Position numbers and translations under genes: made by a program. A stretch of 64,000 bases of DNA from Chloroflexota bacterium (GTDB lineage: Bacteria; Chloroflexota; Chloroflexia; Chloroflexales; Herpetosiphonaceae), in contig JAIUOC010000007.1 in NCBI GenBank assembly GCA_020161265.1, positions 1 to 64,000 of the forward strand, written 5' to 3'. Below, piece after piece: positions 55,650 through 61,894 of this stretch (the stretch's first letter is position 1; each line of letters starts with the position of its first letter). The notes under the pieces were generated by a model. It was not told the origin of the DNA. It worked only from the letters and a program-made list of their open reading frames with translations, and ran no database searches.

Positions 55650-57014
55650 ATGACGCTTGCTGTTCGTTCGCTGCCGCATCGGCGCAGCCGTTTTGCGCTC
55701 GATATTGCGCTCGAAGTTAAACGCCAAGGCACATTACAATTTTTTGAATCGACGTGGCGACGCTATGGCGACCTTGCCCACTTGCAACTTGGCTCAAAAG
55801 ATATGTTTTTGGTGGTACATCCTGATCACGTTCGGCGGGTGATGGTCGAGCAGCGCGACACCTATTCAAAAAAGGCTAGCTATGAAGGTGTGCGCAAATT
55901 GTTGTTAGGCGATGGCTTGGTAGCCAGCACTGGCAGCCTCTGGCGGCGGCAGCGTAAATTGATGGCTCCATTTTTCACGCCCCGGGCGATTGAAACCTAT
56001 TTACCAATTATTGTTGAGGATGGGGCATGGTTTCGTGAACGCTGGAGTACGGCTGCCAAACAGGGCGAACCACTCGATATTCTGACCGAAATGTCGGTAC
56101 TCACAGCGTCGATCATCTTAAAAAGTATGTTTAGCCTTGAAGCCGATGACACAATTGCTTGGGTCAAACATGCGGTCGAAACGATGATTGGTTTTGCCTC
56201 AAGCCGCCAGATGAATCCACTGCATGCGCCACTCTGGATGCCAACACCCAAAAATCGGGCTTATTTGGAAGCTCGCAACCGCGTCAATCAATATATTCAG
56301 GGCATTATCGCCGAGCGCCAACGCCAAGCGCCGGATGAATGGCCTAACGATTTGCTGACCCGCATGATGCAGGCTCGCGACGAGGAAACTGGCGAACCAA
56401 TGTCTACAGTTTTATTGCGCGATGAGGCAATTACGGTCTTTTTTGCCGGCCACGAAACCACCGCCCGCACGCTATCATTTTTGTGGTATGCCTTGGCCAA
56501 CAATTCCGACGTTGCCGAACGCATGCAGGCCGAAATCGATAGCGTGCTGGGCGATGCTGCACCAACCCTCGAACATCTCAAACAACTGCCTTATACCTTG
56601 CAAGTAATTAAAGAAACCTTGCGACTTTACCCCGCTGCCCCGATGTATGCCCGTGATGCGGTCGCTAGTGATGAATTTGCCGGCATTAAGGTTCCAGTTG
56701 GCTCACGGATGACGATCATGCCCTATCTTACCCATCGCCACCCTGATTTTTGGGATGAGCCACTGCGCTTTGATCCTGATCGTTGGTTGCCAGAGCGTGA
56801 AGCCCAGCGCCACCCCTTTGCCTATCACCCATTTGCGGCTGGGCAACGGATTTGCATCGGCAATAATTTCTCGTTGTTTGAATCGCATGTGGTGGTCGCG
56901 ATGTTGGCTCGCCATTTTGCCCTACGCACTGTGCCAAATCACACACCGCAAGTTTGGATGGATGGCACGCTTGGCTCACGCAATGGCTTGCCAATGTTCA
57001 TCACTCAACGCTAA
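55650..57014 (+). CDS. Cytochrome P450
   Basis: A 454-residue P450 resembling the CYP102/fatty-acid hydroxylase and CYP4-like group in its I-helix and heme motifs. FFAGHETTARTLSFLW is the oxygen-binding helix, KETLRLYP the ExxR, and FAAGQRICIG the heme loop with Cys402. No reductase domain is fused and no ferredoxin gene is adjacent, so electron partners lie elsewhere. I chose ATG at 55650 with AGGAG eight bases upstream. It is in an operon with the TetR repressor. Confidence 0.93.
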   Translation: MTLAVRSLPHRRSRFALDIALEVKRQGTLQFFESTWRRYGDLAHLQLGSKDMFLVVHPDHVRRVMVEQRDTYSKKASYEGVRKLLLGDGLVASTGSLWRRQRKLMAPFFTPRAIETYLPIIVEDGAWFRERWSTAAKQGEPLDILTEMSVLTASIILKSMFSLEADDTIAWVKHAVETMIGFASSRQMNPLHAPLWMPTPKNRAYLEARNRVNQYIQGIIAERQRQAPDEWPNDLLTRMMQARDEETGEPMSTVLLRDEAITVFFAGHETTARTLSFLWYALANNSDVAERMQAEIDSVLGDAAPTLEHLKQLPYTLQVIKETLRLYPAAPMYARDAVASDEFAGIKVPVGSRMTIMPYLTHRHPDFWDEPLRFDPDRWLPEREAQRHPFAYHPFAAGQRICIGNNFSLFESHVVVAMLARHFALRTVPNHTPQVWMDGTLGSRNGLPMFITQR

Positions 57015-57035
57015 ACCACCAAATTGAATTCGATC

Positions 57036-57067
57036 AAAGGCTCATAATTGCATGATTATGGGCCTTT
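57036..57067 (+). terminator. Terminator-like hairpin after the P450 gene
   Basis: Thirteen-bp arms AAAGGCTCATAAT and ATTATGGGCCTTT, with one G-U pair and a six-base loop, 22 bases after the stop. The following T-run is weak. Confidence 0.55.
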
Positions 57068-57150
57068 GCGTGGTTAATGCTGCCAAGCGCTTGACATCCT
57101 AGTCCAGCAAGTTGATAATCCTAGCCGAGAAGTAGGCCGACACAAACACT

Positions 57151-58893
57151 ATGCAATTTGCGGTTAAACAGCTAAAACTTGGCACAAAAACTAGTTCGTT
57201 TATTTTCTTTGGTTTAGCCCTATTCCTCTATGCTATAACGCTGCTACCTGGGCTTGGCGGCGGCGATACTGCTGAATTTCAGCGGGTTGGGCCGAACCTC
57301 GAAATAGCTCATAGCACAGGCTACCCACTGTATAGCATGCTGACATGGCTTTGGAGCAAATTATTGCCCTTTGGCAGTATTGCCTGGCGAGTTAATTTCT
57401 TTTCTGCCGTTGCCGCCGCGCTTAGTCTCACGCTGCTTAGGCAAACAGCACTCAATTTAGGCCTTGGGCAACGCTGGGCCTTCATGTGCGCCGCCATCCT
57501 AGGATTATCGCCAACTTTTTGGCAGCAAGCAACCCAAGCTGAAATTTATGCTTTGGCTGGGTTATTGCAAATTGGCACTATCTGGTTAATTGTTGCCTGG
57601 CAGCAACAACGAGTGCCGTTTTGGCTGCTTGGGCTGGCCGCAGGCTTGATGCTAGGGCATCATCGCACCAGCATCTTTTTGTTGCCTTGGATGTTGATCG
57701 CAGCCTGTTGGCAACACCGACCTAGCCTACGTCAAATGCTCTTGGCTATTGGAGCTGGTGGATTAAGTTTCGTTGTATATTTCTATATTGTGTGGCGTGC
57801 TCCCGCTTGGCAAAATGGCTGGAGTGTCTTGCATGAATATCTGCTTGGGAGTGCTGGCGGAGCATGGTTTGATCCACAACGGGCGCTTGAACAAGGCTGG
57901 CAACGGGTATTCGAAGTCCAAATTCAGCTATTTGGGCCACAATTAACCTGGCTTGGCTGGGGTTTGGCTGGCTATGGTTGGTGGCAAGCTTGGCAAAAAC
58001 ACCCTGGATTAGCGGTTATGCTCGGCGGTAGCTATTGTAGTATCCTCGGCTTTTGCCTAGCCTATTTTGTTGATGATCTCGCGGCTTTTGGGCTGAGCGC
58101 CTATATAGTGCAAGCTTTATTAATTGGGTTTGGTTTGGCTGCCTTACCGTGGCAACGATTGGGTTTTGGTTTAGCTGTAGCTATAAGTGGCTGGCTCGCT
58201 TGGCACACTTGGCCACAGATTCACCAGCAAAATACGGCGCAGCCCGAGCAGCTTGCTCGCCAACGGTTGGCCGAGCCGCTTGCAGCTCATAGTTTGGTGA
58301 TTGGCGATGGTTGGAGCATCGAAAGTTTGCGCTATTTGCAAGCCATCGAACAGCAACGGTCAGATCTTGAATTCAGCTTCCAAGCTGATCAACAACGAAT
58401 TCGTGAACAATTGGCTCAGGGACGACAGGTTTATGCGCTCCAAGCAATCCCTGAATTGGGATTACAACATCGCAAAATTGGTGATTGGTGGCAGATCGAG
58501 CATCTGCCGCAGCAATTTACTGATCAAATAAACATTGTATGGCAGAATGGTATTCAATTAACTGGATTGGAACTGCCGAGCCAAGCCCAAGGCCAATTAC
58601 TGATCGGGCTGCGTTGGCAAACTCAAACTCAATTACCAAGCTTAATTCGGTTTGTGCATGTGCTTGATCAAACTGGCCGTTTAGTGGCTCAAACTGATAG
58701 CCCAACCAATCCCAGCAGCGAGGTTTGGCCGATTGATCAAGCTCAAACCGACTTGTTAGCGGTACAGTTGCCGCCCGATTTGCCAAGCGGCCAGTATCTC
58801 ATCATTGTTGGGTGGTATGATCTAGCTGGTCAGCGGGTTGCGCTCAATCCTCAGCAGGATACCTATCAGCTTGGCAAGGTGCTGATTAATTAG
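57151..58893 (+). CDS. DUF2723 membrane protein (glycosyltransferase-like)
   Basis: A 580-residue integral membrane protein with about ten helices in residues 15-360, then a soluble domain of 200 residues. GGGDTAEFQRVGPNLEIAHSTG followed by YPLYSMLTWL is the DUF2723 pattern; the GDTAEF loop carries the acidic residue expected of GT-C enzymes. Substrate is unknown; family relatives transfer sugar from polyprenyl phosphate. The C-terminal domain has a strand-rich GVELPSQAQ-type module. The site upstream of ATG is weak. Confidence 0.85.
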   Translation: MQFAVKQLKLGTKTSSFIFFGLALFLYAITLLPGLGGGDTAEFQRVGPNLEIAHSTGYPLYSMLTWLWSKLLPFGSIAWRVNFFSAVAAALSLTLLRQTALNLGLGQRWAFMCAAILGLSPTFWQQATQAEIYALAGLLQIGTIWLIVAWQQQRVPFWLLGLAAGLMLGHHRTSIFLLPWMLIAACWQHRPSLRQMLLAIGAGGLSFVVYFYIVWRAPAWQNGWSVLHEYLLGSAGGAWFDPQRALEQGWQRVFEVQIQLFGPQLTWLGWGLAGYGWWQAWQKHPGLAVMLGGSYCSILGFCLAYFVDDLAAFGLSAYIVQALLIGFGLAALPWQRLGFGLAVAISGWLAWHTWPQIHQQNTAQPEQLARQRLAEPLAAHSLVIGDGWSIESLRYLQAIEQQRSDLEFSFQADQQRIREQLAQGRQVYALQAIPELGLQHRKIGDWWQIEHLPQQFTDQINIVWQNGIQLTGLELPSQAQGQLLIGLRWQTQTQLPSLIRFVHVLDQTGRLVAQTDSPTNPSSEVWPIDQAQTDLLAVQLPPDLPSGQYLIIVGWYDLAGQRVALNPQQDTYQLGKVLIN

Positions 58894-59101
58894 CGGCAAT
58901 ACCCCAAATTCGAGCCAAACGATGAACCACTGGACTATTGCCAATGGAGCAGCTATACTGAGCAGTACCTCCCCTATCAGCAATCTGGCCATCAGCGAAG
59001 AAGGCTCTGATGATCGAATCATCAAACGCAACGAGGCGCTGGGGATAGCTCACAACTGCCGATCGAGCAATTAACGCATGATCTGGCGTGAGTTTAACCA
59101 A
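58886..59101 (-). pseudogene. Possible C-terminal gene fragment
   Basis: A 71-codon frame ending in TAA at 58886 has codon use like genes here and reads SYPQRLVAFDDSIIRAFF and SCSIGNSPVVHRLARIWGI. There is no start codon with a ribosome binding site, and the frame is stopped two codons upstream of its first TTG. It converges with and overlaps the DUF2723 gene by eight bases. It could be the tail of a decayed gene. Not recognised. Confidence 0.3.
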
Positions 59102-59194
59102 TGCTTGCTACCACCAATTTGATCACTATTCAATGCTGGCTGAAATCCCCCCAACTCAGTGTAGAGTTGACGTTTCAAATCAAGGAGATTGTAT
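58894..59194. other. Region between DUF2723 gene and IS605 element
   Basis: Besides the possible fragment on minus, the end holds AAGGAG (59182-59187), the orphaned ribosome binding site of the gene split by the IS605 element. No other gene seen. Confidence 0.55.
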
Positions 59195-59345
59195 GTGACA
59201 CTCCGCAGCCGCTAAAGCGGCGCGGCTTCTTGGGGCAACACACCCAACGGCGTGCTTATGCCCCAACGGAGTTGTCCACCCCGTTTCAAGATATTGATTG
59301 CGGCGTTGTGGTCGCGATCAAGCGATAGCCCACAACCGCAATCGA
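59195..59345 (-). ncRNA. Predicted omega RNA of TnpB
   Basis: By analogy with characterised TnpB systems, the guide RNA should cover the 3' end of tnpB and the right-end hairpin (59203-59225), with the guide read out from 59194 downward into the flank. The hairpin is visible; the RNA 5' end is a guess. Confidence 0.35.
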
Positions 59346-60354
59346 TCCAACGGTCTTTGAGGCGTAGGTTCTCAAAAACGTGTCCGCACCCTGAACACAT
59401 CTTGCTAGTATTGGCAGGATCAACTTCAACGACCACACGCGCAGCTTCTGCCGCTTTCGCGTGTACTCGTGCAACGAAGTAGCCCCACCCTGCATCCAAG
59501 ATGCTTTTCGCAAGGTGACGGTTTTTGACCATATTCGTGATCCGCAGGTTTTCAACCGCTATACGGTCGTACTGCTGGATCAGGGAGTGCGCAAGTTTGT
59601 TGAGGAAGTCTTTGCGCTGATTCGCGATACGTTCGTGTTGCCGCTGCACCTGGACAACCGCTTTGCGGCGGTTCTTGCCGCCTTTGGTGCGGCGCGATAC
59701 CCGCCGTTGCAGTACCCGCAGCTTCTTTTGTTCATGCCTGTACCAGTTCTGTGGCGGAACGCGTGCGCCGTCTGAGGTGGTGATCAAGCTGGTAATCCCA
59801 ACATCAACCCCAACATCGCGCCCCGTTGGCGGGAGTGCGTGTGGGGTGCATTCCACGCTGAAACAGGCGTACCAGCCGCTTGCTTTCTTGATCAGCCTGA
59901 GCGTTTTGATCGTACCTTCAATCGGACGATGCCAGCGAACCGCGATCCGCCCAATACCCGACACGCGCAAGCGCCGCCCGTCGATCTTGAAGCCATTGCC
60001 GTATTCTTTGAAGCCGAAGCTATCAAAACGGTTACCTCCGCGAAAACGCGGGTATCCTGCCGTTTGTCCAGCCTTGACACGCCGGAAGAAGGCTTGGAAG
60101 GCATTGTCCAGATCGGTAACCACCACTTGCAAAACGTGGCTGTGGACTTCGGCTGCCCACGGGTTCGATGCCTTGTGGTCCTTGACGCGACGCAACTGTT
60201 CATACTTGCCGATGGTTTCCTTGCGTTCTTCATACGCGGTTTTCCGTTCTGCCAGCAAATCGTTATACCAGCGGCGGCATGTTTCGCGGGTTGCCGCAAG
60301 TTTTCGTGCTTGCGCTTTCGACGGATACATGCGGTATTGGAACGCTTTTCGCAC
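59212..60354 (-). CDS. tnpB: TnpB RNA-guided nuclease of IS605
   Basis: A 380-residue TnpB. The RuvC triad is intact: Asp184 (GVDVGITSL), Glu268 (IAVENLRI) and Asp348 (LDRDHNAAINIL). A zinc ribbon has Cys320, Cys323 (CSGCG) and Cys339, Cys341. The N-terminal helix-turn-helix (YPSKAQARKLAATRETCRRW) is typical. TnpB cuts DNA guided by an omega RNA and helps the element persist. Starts three bases after TnpA ends. Large antisense frames inside it are shadows. Confidence 0.95.
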   Translation of the reverse strand: MRKAFQYRMYPSKAQARKLAATRETCRRWYNDLLAERKTAYEERKETIGKYEQLRRVKDHKASNPWAAEVHSHVLQVVVTDLDNAFQAFFRRVKAGQTAGYPRFRGGNRFDSFGFKEYGNGFKIDGRRLRVSGIGRIAVRWHRPIEGTIKTLRLIKKASGWYACFSVECTPHALPPTGRDVGVDVGITSLITTSDGARVPPQNWYRHEQKKLRVLQRRVSRRTKGGKNRRKAVVQVQRQHERIANQRKDFLNKLAHSLIQQYDRIAVENLRITNMVKNRHLAKSILDAGWGYFVARVHAKAAEAARVVVEVDPANTSKMCSGCGHVFENLRLKDRWIDCGCGLSLDRDHNAAINILKRGGQLRWGISTPLGVLPQEAAPL

Positions 60355-60356
60355 AG

Positions 60357-60749
60357 TTACTTCCCTTTTTGGGCTTCGATGTAGGCGCGAATAGTTGCTT
60401 CGCTGACGATACCAGCCGTTGATGCGAAATAGGATCGCGTCCAGAGCGACGGTACCTTGCTGAGAATGGTCGGATAGAACCGTCGTAATTCGTGGGAGGT
60501 AAAGCCCTTGATCTCACCAACAACATCAGCCGCCGCGTTGGTTGGAAAAACGCGCACGAACAAATGAACGTGATCCGACTGAATGGCAAGTTGCAGGATT
60601 TCCCAACCCCGCTGCACGCACTTGTCGGTAATCAACTGGTGCAAGGTCGAAGCAACGGGTTCGACCAAAATCCGCTTACGCCGCTTCGGACACCAGATCA
60701 GGTGGTATACAATCAAGTGGATACGATGTTCGTCGCGTTGATACTCCAT
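60357..60749 (-). CDS. tnpA: TnpA Y1 transposase of IS605
   Basis: A 130-residue HUH transposase. His60 and His62 (SDHVHLFV) bind the metal, Tyr123 (IRAYIEAQ) is the nucleophile, and LIWCPKRRKRIL is the usual N-terminal strand. The length is standard and no frameshift is seen, so the element should be mobile. The leader is only about eight bases after the -10 box, so the mRNA may be nearly leaderless. Confidence 0.95.
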   Translation of the reverse strand: MEYQRDEHRIHLIVYHLIWCPKRRKRILVEPVASTLHQLITDKCVQRGWEILQLAIQSDHVHLFVRVFPTNAAADVVGEIKGFTSHELRRFYPTILSKVPSLWTRSYFASTAGIVSEATIRAYIEAQKGK

Positions 60750-60757
60750 AGTGTTGA

Positions 60758-60786
60758 ATTATACATCACACCAACAATAAAATCAA
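60758..60786 (-). promoter_or_regulatory. TnpA promoter inside the left end
   Basis: TTGATT (60781-60786), 17 bases, TATAAT (60758-60763), on minus, 8 bases before the TnpA ATG. It lies inside the element, directly against its left boundary. Confidence 0.65.
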
Positions 60787-60787
60787 C

Positions 60788-61012
60788 ATGTATCCCAAAA
60801 CAGCGGCTAAAGCCATTAACTTGCCAAACCTCGCCGCAATTGCCCTCGATGACTTGGCGCTCGGCCCACAAACCATCTCAACTCGCAACCATGCCAAACA
60901 CTATTTGCCACAATTTCAAACGGGCTTTACGCCGATTGTTCCGCTACTTGCCGACACGAATGATCTTGAATGTGAGCTAAGCGAAGCGCTCGATTCACCA
61001 CCTGATGTCTAA
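60788..61012 (+). CDS. Small gene cut off from its ribosome binding site by IS605
   Basis: A 74-residue frame with native codon use, MYPKTAAKAINLPNLAAIAL, ending TAA. Not recognised. Its present upstream sequence is IS605 left end, with no ribosome binding site. Removing 59195-60789 joins AAGGAGATTGT to ATGTATCCC and restores a perfect site five bases from the ATG. It was therefore probably a real gene whose translation is now impaired. Confidence 0.6.
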   Translation: MYPKTAAKAINLPNLAAIALDDLALGPQTISTRNHAKHYLPQFQTGFTPIVPLLADTNDLECELSEALDSPPDV

Positions 61013-61034
61013 AATCGTGATCGCCAAATAAGCA

Positions 61035-61835
61035 TTAGCGCGGTGGTAGCGAGCTAATTGGCACCAAAAATTCGCCGTAGAGTTTCAAACGTTGGCAACT
61101 TGTGCACAGAATAGTCAGCTTGGGAGCGATTTCGAGCAAACGGCGTAACCACAAAGCATCATCAGGATGGGCCTGATAGTTCAATAAAATTAACAACCCA
61201 TGGCGACCTTGAAAAAGTTGGCTCATTTCGGCAGGGCTTGGAGCAGGTTTAAACTGCCCATACGCCAGCAAGCGTAGGACTAAGGCTTGGTCTAGGCTGT
61301 TGGTTAAATCAACCCATAAACAGCCATCCTGAAACGTTGGCTGAACCTCATGGGCAAACGCAAGCACCAACTGCTGTTGCCAAGCCCAATCATCGCCAAC
61401 AACATTAATCAAGCGTACGCCCTGCCCAAGCAATTGCAACATCCGCTGATAGGCAGGCAAACTGCGATCAACAGCAACATTTGCTGGCAAACGGGCGACG
61501 CGCTGCAACTGCGCAAAGCCTGAGCTGGTGGTTTGAAACAGCGGATGATGATTGAGCGAATGGGTTAGGCTAGCGATCAACTTGCGTTGATGCCGATGAA
61601 ACGTTGCTTTATGAATATGTAACTGCTGGAGATATTCATCAACTGAAGCCCCAGGCTGGGCCAAAATCACCAGCAATAAGCGCTGCTCAGCCTCCTTTAA
61701 GCCGATAGTTTTTAATAATTCATACCATTGCTGAATTCCGCCACAGGTTAGCATCAGTTGGGCGATTGGTGGCTGATCAAGCACCTTTTCTGGTGCATAA
61801 ATCAAATCAGCCACCTGTTGCTCAGTTAATAGCAT
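61035..61835 (-). CDS. STAND-like protein with eroded ATPase motifs
   Basis: A 266-residue protein. Residues 1-100 contain a winged-helix-like segment (LHIHKATFHRHQRKLI). Residues 140-265 align by eye with a STAND ATPase: VVGDDWAWQQQLVLAFAHEV takes the place of a P-loop, DGCLWVDLTNSLDQALVL matches the post-P-loop strand, LLILLN replaces the Walker B LLVLDN, and CTSCQRLKLYGE replaces TSRxRL. The Lys-Thr and Walker B Asp are gone. It ends before the winged helix and TPR parts. It lies 59 bases after the stop of the intact STAND gene. ATG at 61835 follows GGGA. Confidence 0.6.
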   Translation of the reverse strand: MLLTEQQVADLIYAPEKVLDQPPIAQLMLTCGGIQQWYELLKTIGLKEAEQRLLLVILAQPGASVDEYLQQLHIHKATFHRHQRKLIASLTHSLNHHPLFQTTSSGFAQLQRVARLPANVAVDRSLPAYQRMLQLLGQGVRLINVVGDDWAWQQQLVLAFAHEVQPTFQDGCLWVDLTNSLDQALVLRLLAYGQFKPAPSPAEMSQLFQGRHGLLILLNYQAHPDDALWLRRLLEIAPKLTILCTSCQRLKLYGEFLVPISSLPPR

Positions 61836-61894
61836 CTTCAATTCCCATCGAACTCCATAAACCGACATTCACGCTGTAGAAACTAGACCCATCG

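Larger units (their letters stand above)
59195..60789 (-). mobile_element. IS200/IS605-family element
   Basis: A complete element of about 1595 bp with TnpA then TnpB on minus. The right end at 59195 carries a hairpin, GCCGC-TAAA-GCGGC (59208-59221) extended by CCGC/GCGG with a bulge, which overlaps the TnpB stop codon as in other family members. The left end near 60789 carries the TnpA promoter. No target duplication is expected. ATG occurs at both junctions (59193-59195 and 60788-60790), so the exact ends are ambiguous by three bases. Confidence 0.85.

Noticed and set aside
59101..59328. Plus-strand frame starting at 59101
   Set aside because: It crosses the IS605 right boundary into tnpB antisense sequence; the first part has no ribosome site and no recognisable content.
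59663..60394. Antisense frame of 243 codons across tnpB
   Set aside because: It lies wholly inside an intact TnpB gene and has no recognisable content.
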